Position numbers and translations under genes: made by a program
NCBI GenBank assembly: GCA_010645155.1
Contig: JAAGOF010000104.1
Span: forward strand, 2,777,095-2,841,094
Source of the DNA: Tigriopus japonicus
Lineage: Eukaryota; Arthropoda; Copepoda; Harpacticoida; Harpacticidae
Direction of reading: 5' to 3'
Length of the DNA stretch: 64,000 nucleotides
The notes under the pieces: generated by a model
Databases searched by the model: none
The model's input: only the letters and a program-made list of their open reading frames with translations
What the model was told of the DNA's origin: nothing
Shown: positions 1-10,463 of the stretch, piece by piece
How the letters are laid out: every line of letters starts with the position of its first letter
How positions within the stretch are numbered: the first letter of the stretch is position 1

Positions 1-3000
1 GTGGTCCTGTTTAGTTCAATGGTTTTAACTAGTTGTAACTAGATGATTTGATCTGAGACTTCATTTTCAATCGACGAATCGCAAACATTGTCAGCGCGTT
101 TACTGAAAAATGACTTTGTTGAGTGGTTTTGCCAGTCATGGTAGTCTCGTTCAGGGAAGAAAAAAAAATCTCACAATGATTTACTTTAGTCTGAACGACG
201 TAGCTTGAACAATGAAAAGTAGTTCTTGCCCCTATGGGACACAACTTTGAGATAAGGTTTTGTACTAAAGAGAAGTAGACAGTACTATATGCTGTTTTTT
301 TCTGGTCAATTGAAACATTGAGCTGATGGCAATCTTTTTCGTTTTAGCCGTTCTGAAATCTTAATTTATTTGGTATTCAATTCTTATTGTCGGCAAATAT
401 CGGTGTTTGATGCATGAATTATGAAAAGTCAATCAATCTGTTTTGAACGCAAGATATTCAGACCTCCCGTCATTGGTTGAGTTTGGAGTTGCTCTGGATT
501 ATGCAATGGGTTTCGTAATTGGCAAAAATTGAACACCTACCTAAACCAAGCTCATATTATGTAGGAGGGGTAATGGAATAGGGCACGAGGAAAAAGAGCA
601 TGGAAAAGGACCAGCACTTGGTTTAACATTCCGTTGCTTCAACCTCATTGAAGTACTAAGGTAAAATTTTGGGTATTATCGAAACTAAGGAAAGGATTTC
701 AAGCAAGTTTCTTCCCTTTATTTCAAAATCATATATTTTCCTGAAAGCAGTTTCATTTCTTGGAAAAATGGAACCTTAAAAAGCATTAAAAGCCAGAGAA
801 GGCAATCCTCATTGGCGCCAGCGTGTTGTTGGGCTGTAATTTGACGAATGATGTTACCGAATCCGCCGTCAAATGTTGTGACCCCACTTCAAATCAGATG
901 GGGTCAAATCTTAGAGCTGCGATCTTCGGAATGCGTGATTTGCCCGGACAAAGGTGTCCTCGTCGGACGTCTTCTTGGCCTCGCTACCTTGAAAATTTGC
1001 AATACTTCTATCTAGAGAAGCATTCAAATGCATTGGCCGGGTTTTCAAGATGAAATTCGCCTGGTCGCTTCTTCTCAAGTCATTCTCTACGTACCTTCTC
1101 GGCCACGCCGATCTCGTCGCCAGATCCATACCTACAATTGAGGTTGATTTCCAAGAGGGAGGGCGGTCGTGGGATTGAATCGGCAACTCGAAATAGGCCT
1201 ACACTTCTTCTACGAACGACATGTGAGTGTGCTAGAGTACCTATGATGCATCATCGGAGAAAGACCCACAGAGAGAGAGAGAGAGAGAGTGGTCGTTCCG
1301 CGGTACTGCATTCGACATCGACCCTGGATGAGTATGTGCTATGTACTACATCCGTACGGTACATGTACGTGTATGTATTGCGTTATTGTCAGGTGGCGGT
1401 CGGTGGTTGCTTTTTGTCAATTGAAAATTCGGTTCGTTCGGACGTGAGGAGGCAACACAAACAAATCAGTGTTCTCTCAATTGACCGAGACGAAGGAAGG
1501 TGTCTTTCATATCAGAACTTGGGACGAATCCACAAATGTTGTCCGAGTGATTGCGTGGATTGAGTCCCACGTTTTCCTCTTAGTTCTCAATTGAAAGTCG
1601 TTCGTGAACGAGTGAGTGACGTGAGGTGACAGACACGTTTTTCTTGTGACTTTTCTTTGGTGCTACTGTACTACTTCGACCCAAATGGTAGCTCGTCTAA
1701 AAGAGAGCTAGCTCGTGATCCTTTGATTCCAAGGAACAAATAAGAGTGAACCCAAAAAAGACGCACTCGGTTCAGTGGGTCCGGTTTGGGCCAAACCTTC
1801 TTGGAGAAGGAACCGAGACAGAAATTCGCTGGATAGAGGTTCAAAACCTTAAGCAAATGCAAGAAAAATCTTTTTTTGAGTAGGAACTGGTTGACAAAGT
1901 GCTATTTACGCAAACAGATTTGAATTTTAACCACCGAGGTTTAGTCACTAGTGAGAGCTAAAAGGTTGTAAACCGGCCGATTTATCTGTGAAGACAAGCT
2001 TTTTTCGTTCATCAGACAGAGTGGTCTTCACCTTTAAAGCGTATCGAGCAAATTTTACTTTGAGTCATCTGGCTTTGAGCGTAGAAAACATATTTCTCAA
2101 TGTTTTGAATTAGCATCTCGGCAACACTGGTCAATCAGTTTTTCTCTGAAGTTCGTCTTGCTCTTGTTTTATGAACCCCAGCCGCCTTTTCTTTTTTAGT
2201 CTTTTTCTAATCTTTTTAATCCATCATGACTGCTTAATCTAAATCTTGGTAAATTTGAATGCTCAAAGCCAGAGGCAAAGGGAAAAAGGGGGAACAAAAT
2301 AAGCCTAAAGCAAAAGGCCTCCACAGACACCAACCAATTGTTGCATCACAGTAGAAGTACAAATATTTAGGCCCACAAAATGTCCGCCTTTTATTCAAAC
2401 GAGCAGCCTTTAAGCTTCATCCTAGTGTTTTCTAGTGATGTGTTTCGAACAAGGAGTGATGCCAGTTTTGACTCGGAAGTTTATCGCTGATAAAAAGGGC
2501 AGGTTGTATTAAACTTTTTGAAAACACCTAAACAGGGACCAATTTGGCATCACTTGAACAAGTTCGATTTTGAGTTCCATCCATAGTTATTAAAATGGAT
2601 TTCAAGTTGGCAGTGCTGCCATATTTTATGGTAGAGAAGGTCTATTGCCTGTTGAAAAGTTTAGTTGTGGTCAGATTTTTGACCCTAAAAACCAATATGG
2701 CAAAACTCTGCCAAAAATCCAACTCGAAACACATCAGTAGTGTTTTACATGCTCTCTGACTGCATTTTGAATCCCACACTGAGCACAAAATGCTCGATGG
2801 ACATGTTATCGCATTTCCCGGTTCCATTAAACGATGAGTTATTGCGTTCGTTTTGTTCAGGACTGATATCATCACTTCCTTCAAAGAAATAGGTTTTTTT
2901 CCCGATTGCATGAAATAGGCCACTGTTAGGCTCAAAAAGGGTCTCCAGAGATAATATCTCTTTGTCATCCTACTAAAGCTAGTTTTTTTTCCGGCAGACG

Positions 3001-4553
3001 TGTGATATAATTGTAATTTCAATTATAATTATGAAGTTCCAATCACATTACAATGTAATTGTAACTAATTACATTCTGGCCATTTTAGTTGAGTTTTTAT
3101 TCAATAAGAAATTGCAACTTCATTTTCACTTTGAAGTCAAGTTCCGGGATTAGGAATTTCGCAGATTAACCCACAAATTTTCAACATTATTCGGTGCATT
3201 AGTTGTTGAACTTTTCAAAAACTACTGCTTGTGCCTCTCTTGAGAACGAAATGAGAACATGTTGGTTTTGCAAAAAAAAAAAAAAACTTGAAAATTGAAC
3301 TCAATTACGTTTTGTAAATAGTTGTAATGGCAATCAATTACAACTTGAAAGTAAAGTAGTTGTGAAAATATATTTAACAACTTTATAAGGCCAGTGTTTC
3401 TGTAATCATCATGAATAAAACAATGAAATAAATGGTTCAAGTCTGTTTTGCATTGTTACGAAATCCACTACCGATTCTTTTAAAAAAATAATGTTTATTG
3501 TGAGAAAAATCTCATTGGACACATTATACTCGTACATTTTATTAACAATATAGTGTGTATATCCATGTACATGTGACAACAGTGTATATCACTTGGTGGA
3601 GGGGATTTTCCCAAGGGGATTTTTTTTGAGAATTTACAGAAATCTAATGTTTCCAACCGCCCATTTAAATAGGTCAAGATCTCGTTTCAAAGCCCATAAT
3701 CCACAAATTTTATCGTTGACCTTCTACAAAATTACCATCCCCCAAGTTAAGGGCAATTATGCAGCCATAATTTGCAGGTCTGACAATGCCTCGCCGACAT
3801 TTTTGCACGTGGAGAGGTCGCACACACACAAGTTTTAGTGATCTGAATAGCAATGTGTCTTGTGCTCTGGGGATTTGAATCGAGGCCAAAGCCTGAAATC
3901 TGATATGCAGTGGTCATTCACCTTAGAACGAGCGAAAAACCTGACATAACGTACGTACCGTACGTACATATTTAAGAGCTGGTTTTCCTGTAACTCAAAG
4001 CTCAAGCAAGGTTTCTGTGAATGTCTCACACAGGCTCTTTTTGTCTAATTGCTCGGGATGAAAAGCCTCTGTTTGATCAACAAAGCAAAAAAAGTGACAC
4101 CAAAAGCAGCTTCCTCCATTTGATTGCTTTTGAAGATGAACATTCTTGAGATTCTTGGTGAAGTGTACGTGGGCGAAGCAAACTTTACCGCTTTCAGAGG
4201 GCTCCTCTTGTTCCCGTTTGTTTTTTGTTTTCCACCCAAACAATTATGAAACAAGTTCAAATTGGATCCAGAGGCAGATTAGCTTTGGGTTTGAGCGGTT
4301 TTCCGATTGGAGTCGAGTCCCAATCTGCGATCGATTGTGCACAACCTCGACCTTTCCAATCAACTTTGCCATATTGGATGCACTTTCAAGCACATTGGGC
4401 TTCCCAAACTTTATAGGGCTTGAGTCATCAATATGAATTCCAAGTTTGGTACAGAAAGAAAGATGAAAATGTCCCAAACTTGGGACGGACAAAAAGCCCG
4501 TCATGATCTAATCCGTTTATTCTGATGAGTGTCTCTGTCTCATCTTCAAACCA
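1..4553. other. Non-coding sequence upstream of the first recognised exon
   Basis: No exon is supported here. A (GA)n run sits at about 1269-1289 in a stretch (1100-1600) that is richer in CpG and TACGTAC-type motifs than its surroundings, which may be promoter or 5'UTR. At 3009-3380 there are repeated TTACAATTAC-like words on both strands, as in the subterminal parts of some DNA transposons, but no clear ends. A palindromic TACGTACCGTACGTA lies near 3950-3966. Confidence 0.4.
1269..1289. repeat. (GA)n microsatellite
   Basis: About ten GA units. GA runs can act as GAGA-factor sites in arthropod promoters; no start site is evident. Confidence 0.85.
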
Positions 4554-4637
4554 TGAAAAAATAGGCCGTTTAGGAACATCTCACCACTTGAACCGAGTGC
4601 ACTCATAAAAGCTGAATCTCGTTCAACGGGACCCGAA

Positions 4638-4842
4638 ATGTCCCAATCTGAAAGTGCCCCTAAAAATGGCCCCCCTTCAAACTACCACCGAAGGGGTGTT
4701 AGTCCGACTACATCCACGTTGACAGTGACCTCCAACACGGGTTCCACTTCCTATCCATCTTCTGGCACCAATTCCGCCAGTGTCACGTCCGGATCCAATT
4801 TCAGAGCCACTCCACCGAGAATTCTTCTCCCGCAGATCAGAG
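4638..4842 (+). CDS. dnc: dnc/PDE4 alternative first coding exon 1a
   Basis: This is the proposed first coding exon of the most upstream PDE4 isoform. The ATG has a purine at -3, and an in-frame TGA lies upstream near 4551. The 68 complete codons are rich in Ser, Thr, Pro and Gly and have no recognisable domain, as is usual for PDE4 isoform-specific N termini. The reading frame stays open to a TGA at 4992, but its second half loses coding character. No good GT donor has the required phase. A GC donor at 4843 (CAGAG|GCAAGA) does, and joins to 5047 through a 204-nt intron with a GAG codon across the junction. The exon end is inferred; a weak GT at 4912 is an alternative. The link to dnc rests on the next exon being in the same frame only 204 nt away. 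Confidence 0.55.
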
Positions 4843-5046
4843 GCAAGAGAATCGGGGAACAAAGAGACGACTCAACGAGAGAAAATTCTGTTTCTTTGTT
4901 CCCCGGGCATCGTTTTCAACTCCTACCCGGGGCTGATCCTAAAATTTCTGCAACTTTTTTTTTACGGCCCCGAGGCTCTAATGAGCTAGGGTGAAGATGT
5001 TTGCCAAGGCTCATTGTTCTCTTTCTTTTCCTGTGGAAAATTACAG

Positions 5047-5224
5047 AGCCTTGCCCGTCAGAAAACGGTGATAATTGTGAGGACGAAAGGGCCTCCGAGG
5101 ATGATTCGGAATCCTTTACGGCTTGTCCCAAATGCCGGAGGAGTGAGCTCATTCAGCAGTTTCATTATCTCACCGTGCCGAATCAATATCCAAAGCGACG
5201 CCACTCTTGGATCGGAGGATCAAG
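5047..5224 (+). CDS. dnc: dnc/PDE4 isoform-specific exon 1b ending in RRHSWI
   Basis: This is the second coding exon of the upstream PDE4 isoform. It follows a pyrimidine-rich acceptor ending TTACAG (5041-5046). It encodes an acidic stretch (NCEDERASEDDSES), a CxxC-containing CPKCRR and then YPKRRHSWIGGS. RRHSWI sits directly before UCR1 in mammalian PDE4D3, where its serine is the N-terminal PKA site, so this exon is the clearest isoform-specific match. The last two bases, AG (5223-5224), plus the T at 60377 make Ser, giving a GGS-FDVEN junction. The donor is AAG|GTTGGC, which is weak. Read-through meets a stop at 5232-5234, so the exon must end before that. A recursive-type splice site lies 120 nt downstream. 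Family assignment is firm; the exact donor is inferred from phase. Confidence 0.78.
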
Positions 5225-5324
5225 GTTGGCATGAACTTACACTTTACTTATAATGAACTTGCGTTAATAGGTGTTGAACTGGCGTTGAAAACAAGGAATA
5301 AGACAAAAAAAATCGTTAACAACT

Positions 5325-5350
5325 TTTTCTTGTTTCGTTTTCAGGTAAGG
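5325..5350 (+). promoter_or_regulatory. Candidate recursive splice site RP1
   Basis: A pyrimidine tract (TTTTTCTTGTTTCGTTTTC) is followed by AG|GTAAGG with the junction at 5344|5345. A TTAAC branch-point-like sequence lies about 28 nt upstream. An acceptor fused to a donor with no exon between is the known signature of recursive splicing in long arthropod introns. It lies 120 nt after the weak donor of exon 1b, so using it would replace GTTGGC by the stronger GTAAGG. Confidence 0.55.
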
Positions 5351-5936
5351 CTTTGTAATCATGATTGCTTGGAACGCTCAAGAGAGGGCGTTGTTTTGTC
5401 TCCCCATGAGACTTTGAGTCGATCGCTCCGCTCTCTAGCGGTTGAGATATACAACTATACTTGCAATTTTCGAGGCATAAATAATCCCAAAAAGGTAGAA
5501 ATGACCTTATGCTTGTTCAAAATCAAGATTGAAAAGTAGTCGATTTAAAAAAAAAAGATGTAAACATTCACGTGGACTTAAAATGCATCTAAGCCCAATT
5601 TTCTGGAACTACTTTCCCGGCTATCAAATAATTTTTGAAATGTGGTTAGATGGCTCGTGTATAATCCCAAGACGTTTTAAGCCCAAGTTATTGAATCAAT
5701 ATTTGATCAATAAATATCAATATTGAATAAAATAGCAACTGAATTGTTCTTGTTTTTTTTCAAATTAACCGAAAACCCGGAATCACCATGATTGATCTTG
5801 TTTGCCATTTAATGTAGCCAAATCTGATATAATAAAAGTAAAAAAATCATTGAACATTCAACCAAAGTTCCCAAGGAAACCAAAAGAGAACATTTCCAAC
5901 AAAGGCCGTGATGATAACATTCATGTTGAGGTAGAT

Positions 5937-5944
5937 TGACGTCA
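5937..5944 (+). promoter_or_regulatory. Full palindromic CRE motif TGACGTCA
   Basis: A perfect 8-bp cAMP-response element lies about 0.7 kb downstream of exon 1b. CRE-driven intronic promoters are known in mammalian PDE4 genes. One such 8-mer is expected by chance in 64 kb, and no start site is evident nearby. Confidence 0.15.
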
Positions 5945-7288
5945 GTTATTAGCATAACTATTACTGGCCTAAGCAGCTTGGCCGTAACAGGAACATGGAA
6001 CAATCTTCCTTTTTGATCCTTCCACCTCACTCTGATGATGTTGGTTCATACCTCATCCAAAATGAGAGAGACCGAGATTAAGGCTCTTAAATCACTGCAG
6101 ACAACATTGAAACAATTGTGTATTTTAGAAAGCAGTAGAGAGAGTGGGATGATTGATTATCCCTCCCTCAAGAAATACGACATTACGACTCGTACATTCG
6201 ATGGAACCAAACTAATCAAACTTTCAAAGGGGCACTATCAGACTCCTTTGAAGTGGAAATACTCTCTGAAGCTAATACATAAGTTCCAGTAAGACATTCA
6301 CAAGCAATTGGAACAATTGAGGCCTTGTTCTGGAAAATCGAAACACCTAGGAACAAGACAAACAGAGAGCTCGTGTCCCCATGGGAGTTTGATATCCTGG
6401 TAGGATTTTTTTCTCGTGGCACACCTCACGAGCTCAGTTCCCGTCGTTCCAATATTTGCTGGCTTTGATGATTCATTCAACTAAACTGTTCAGAAACCTG
6501 TTACCAACGAGGAATTGATTGGACCTCAAGATGGATCAGACCTAAGAAAAAAACTCAGTTTCCACGTGGCGTTAATAACGAGGGGTTCTCAGAATTAAAA
6601 TCGAGAAGAGAGACAACTTCCCAATTGCGTTGCTTCTTGGAACTTTGATGGCATCAATTTACAAGAGCCTCGGGCTTGCTTTTTTGGTTGATAGGTTCTC
6701 TATCGTGAGTAGCCAAGAGGCTAAGGAAAACGAGTCATTAGTTCAGAGCTGGTCCTGGCCACGTGTGCGTGTGTGTATGTTTAGTAATCAATCTGTGCAG
6801 TACAGAGCTAGTTTTCAGCGACCTTCTTGAACGTGGAATTTGAGCTAGGCCATCCATCTCTCTTGTAAGCTTCATTAGGCTGACTCAGAGAGTGGTCCAG
6901 GGAACAATTTTTCAGGGGAACAGCGCTCATTTCGTTAACACAACATCTTCTGTGCAACCAGAATATTCATGAGACATCTCTTCCCATCTCATATGCTCAG
7001 CATCCACTCCTATTCTTTTTCTCAGCTATACCAAAGGACAACTGGTCACCTTGATTGTGAAGGATGCGATAATGGGCCATATGGGATAATTTTGACACAT
7101 TGATCTGCACAATAGAAAAATAAATAGCCCATCGTTGATGTATAAAAGATCCGTTTTGAGTGACAATTTAGGGTCACTAAGGTTCACCTGAAATGATGTC
7201 CAGTCTTTGCAGTGGTCTCAAGGGGAAAATGAAAAAGCGGTCTACCTCTCAAATTGCATTATGCTTTTTGCATGTCTCATACTTGTTA

Positions 7289-7830
7289 CAGGGTGCGCCA
7301 CTTAAATCGGACATGAACAATTGCTAATTAAAGGGAACTGAGTGGCCGAATCAAAAAGCCTTTGCTACAAATGTTATTGATTGCAACAATATTTAACGGA
7401 TCTATTACTAATTTATTCGACATTGAGGACCTTGCTTTTAACCACGGTCTCGAATCTCCTCCCTGCACATGAGCAAATGATCCGCACTTGCTCTGCTGGA
7501 TTTTAGTCCTTGCAACCTAGGATCCCACATTTTTTGAACCTTTACTCCCCACCTTCTTCTCCAGAATGGCCTAAATAGAAAAGTTCTTAGATTAAGATCT
7601 GGTTAATTTCGCTTCAAGAAGCCTTGAATCTATGCTCCTCACAGACAAACCTTGCTTGAACAATGTCAAGATCTTTTTACGAGCGTCTTTCTTGGTTGCC
7701 TTTTTTTCTTGCTGAAACAGCTAGAGTCCCCAATTCCCTCAAAATAATAAGTGATTGGCCTTTGAGCTGGATTTGGGGGGCATTGCTAGCCTTTATCAAA
7801 CCTCTGTCCGATTTTAAGTGGCGCTCCCTG
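7289..7830 (-). mobile_element. Degenerate mariner-family element, copy 1
   Basis: A 542-bp element has terminal inverted repeats CAGGGTGCGCCACTTAAA at the left, with the inverse complement CAGGGAGCGCCACTTAAA at the right, flanked by TA on both sides (7287-7288, 7831-7832). TA target duplication and CAGGG ends are typical of Tc1/mariner. On the minus strand a piece reads RKKILTLFKQGLSVRSIDSR, resembling the helix-turn-helix at the start of mariner transposases. Beyond it, interrupted by stops, are weaker echoes of the linker and second helix. It is too short and too broken to make a transposase. Confidence 0.75.
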
Positions 7831-9344
7831 TAATGTAGATACATGGAAATTGCTTTGTGGCAAGGCCTGGGAAATGAAAATTACATTTACCTAGTTGCTG
7901 GATGTACCGAAATATCTGTGCAATTTTCGCATGGCTCTTTCTGTAATAAGTTCAAATTGTCAAAAAAGCGGAAAACACAAATTAGTCCCAATATTTTAAG
8001 ACCACAAGTGAATGGTCTCTTTTTTAGGTTAAAAAATGGGACTCTGCTTTTCCAAGTCGTTCCTAAATCTTGAAAAATACATCTCCCACCTGGATATTGC
8101 AGAAAAGGGTTTTGATGTGAAAAACACAATGGACTTGCAAAAGTGAAAAAAGGATAGAACGGTTTTAAGTGAAGACATTTTTGACATTATTTTACTTAAG
8201 TGGCCCTCATTTCTCATGTACGTTTTCAAGCTGTCTTCTCAAGATAAAAGTGAACTGACAACATTCCTACCTTCAAGCTCCAAATGTGAATGGAAAACAC
8301 ACTTAACAACCTAATTACACTAAGAGCAGACTTTACACTGTCTCGAAGCTGAAGCCTGAGGCACTTTTTGTCGGAGACATCCTGAGAAAGTTCATTCTAA
8401 AAAGTGCCTGTTGAAGGCTTTCCAATTCCCAAAACTATTTGGTGAAGGGAACTCCAACTGGCAGCCAATCCACCGAAAAAAGTTTCGACATTCTTTAAGA
8501 TGTAACACAACGATCTTTTTTCTCTCTTTTCAGAGGTCCTAAGCAATGAATGCCTTTATACACCCTGACATGAAAGTTTTGTCGTAATTTTGAACCAAAA
8601 TATTTCCATTATATAATAATAGATTTGAACGACTTGACATCCAATCTGTACCCAACTAGTCTCTCTTTCCTCGGAAATGATATTTGGGATGCTATCGATC
8701 AAAGTGGAATGTGTGGACGGCTCAACGTTTTTCTCCACTTTTCCAAGTGTCTTCCCTTTGCCTAAAATTTTGATGAACGGTTGAGATTCTATGAGCTCTT
8801 GAATTAGGACGGACATTAATATTTCCCGTTATTTTTGGTTAGAGGTGTTCCAAAACTAGTCTCCTTTCTCCAAAACCGTGTAAAATTTGATTCCCGCCAT
8901 TCGCTATTTTTTCACAGCGATTTAAAGACAGATGGAACCGTGCAAAAAGAAAACGCCGGACATCAAGTTGACAATTGTTGTTCCAGGAATAATTTGTCAC
9001 CTATTTTTCCTTAAATTACATCATAACTAATCCAAAAATATTCTAGGCACTTGTTGGGGCACACGGAGGGTTTGATTGCACCAGTGTCCACGAATTGCCG
9101 TTATTTTTAGGCTCAATCAAAGAATGACTACGACACAACTTTCGTGTCAGGGTGTAATATCCTTCTCCTCCACATCCTTAAAGCTACACTCGTTAAAATG
9201 CGTAATGCGTAGGTAATTTCCCTGTATTTGTTCAACGCAAGTCATTGCATAATTATGTAAAATGTACGAGATACAATGACTTAAAGTCAGACGGTCCTTC
9301 CCTTTGTCACTATCAGGTCAATTGTTGAGCATGTTTGGACACAT

Positions 9345-9490
9345 AGTAAAAGCATAGAAGAAGCCAATGAGACGGAGTAGAAATAACCATGCTCGATCAA
9401 GTTTCATTGTATATGCTGAGTTTTTTTAATTGCAGCTGATGTGGCGAAACTTGACCGAGCAAAGTTATTTCTACTCTGCTTTCAAACTAC
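9345..9490. repeat. Hairpin repeat family S, copy 1
   Basis: Two arms of about 60 nt (containing GAGACGGAGTAGAAATAAC and, inverted, GCAGAGTAGAAATAAC; then TCAAGTTTC in both) flank a T-rich loop at about 9420-9432. The same stem occurs at 31834-31998. It is probably a small MITE; the ends are not resolved. Confidence 0.55.
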
Positions 9491-10368
9491 CTCAATAACT
9501 AACTTATAGTAACAAGGGCAATATTGAAAGGCTCAAAAACGCAAACATAAAAGACGTGACTAGGCAAGAGTCTTACAATTCAAATTTCAATTTCCTTTAG
9601 GTGTGTAATAGATTGACTTGATTATTACGAACGAAACGTACCGTCATTTTCATCGGATTGAACTAATGATTTGAACTGAAAATTACAAGGGTTCAAGATT
9701 TTGCTTGTATTCTACTTTTGTGATTCAATCAAAGCTGGTCTTCGTTTCCGTAAACACAACCACATCGTGTGAAAGAATAATTTTCGAGTAAATCATTAAT
9801 GGACTTGGAATCGGTCCTTGAGCCATTATCTTCAGAGTACAAATAGTGACGTGGTCCAAATTATGTTCCTTTAATATTGACAACAACGCTCAATCGATTC
9901 AGATTTCGAGTCCAACAACGTACAAATTCAACACTTCAATGTTCTCTGAATGTACAAAGAATTGATTCAGCGCGTCAAAATAGTTGAATCAATACGAACG
10001 ACTCATCTCCAAGCACAGGCTTTCAATAGAAGAAAAGGAAAGTGTTTTGTTTGGTTGGCCTTTTGGGTTATAATTGGGGCAGAAAATGTCCCAATGGGAC
10101 TCGCATGAAGCTATTTCCACAGGTTTTGAGCTCATTTAATTCGTAACGATTGTCTGTTGGAACATTTCCGTTTCGTTTTCAAAAGAATGGAACTACTGAA
10201 CATGCGCTTGAAATGAAATTAATTTGGTACTTGTGTGTTTCTGGTTCTTCCGGCTCTCCTGGATGTTGCATCCGGAATACTTTATGTTGGTGAATGACTA
10301 GTTATATTATACCATGTAGAATAGGAATATACAGTTAAGGATTTCTAAAATTTACTGGATTGAACATG

Positions 10369-10463
10369 GCCGACCAAGATCGTGTCGAGTTAAAACAAAG
10401 GAAAAGGAAAAAAACGTGGCTTCTCTTTCTTTTGTTTTGTAAACTTACTCGATTTTGGTCGGC
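10369..10463. repeat. Single hairpin with GCCGACCAA ends
   Basis: GCCGACCAAGATCGTGTCGAG pairs with CTCGATTTTGGTCGGC, and the purine-rich middle (AAAACAAAGGAAAAGG) pairs with a pyrimidine-rich partner. It is about 95 bp long, and no other copy was seen in the window. Confidence 0.4.

Noticed and set aside
2642..3022. 126-codon minus-strand frame
   Set aside because: No motif. Overlaps a TTACAATT-rich, transposon-like region.
9586..9606. CCTTTAG|GTGTGT as a fifth recursive splice site
   Set aside because: The donor half GTGTGT departs from the GTRAG consensus, so it was not counted with the four stronger sites.
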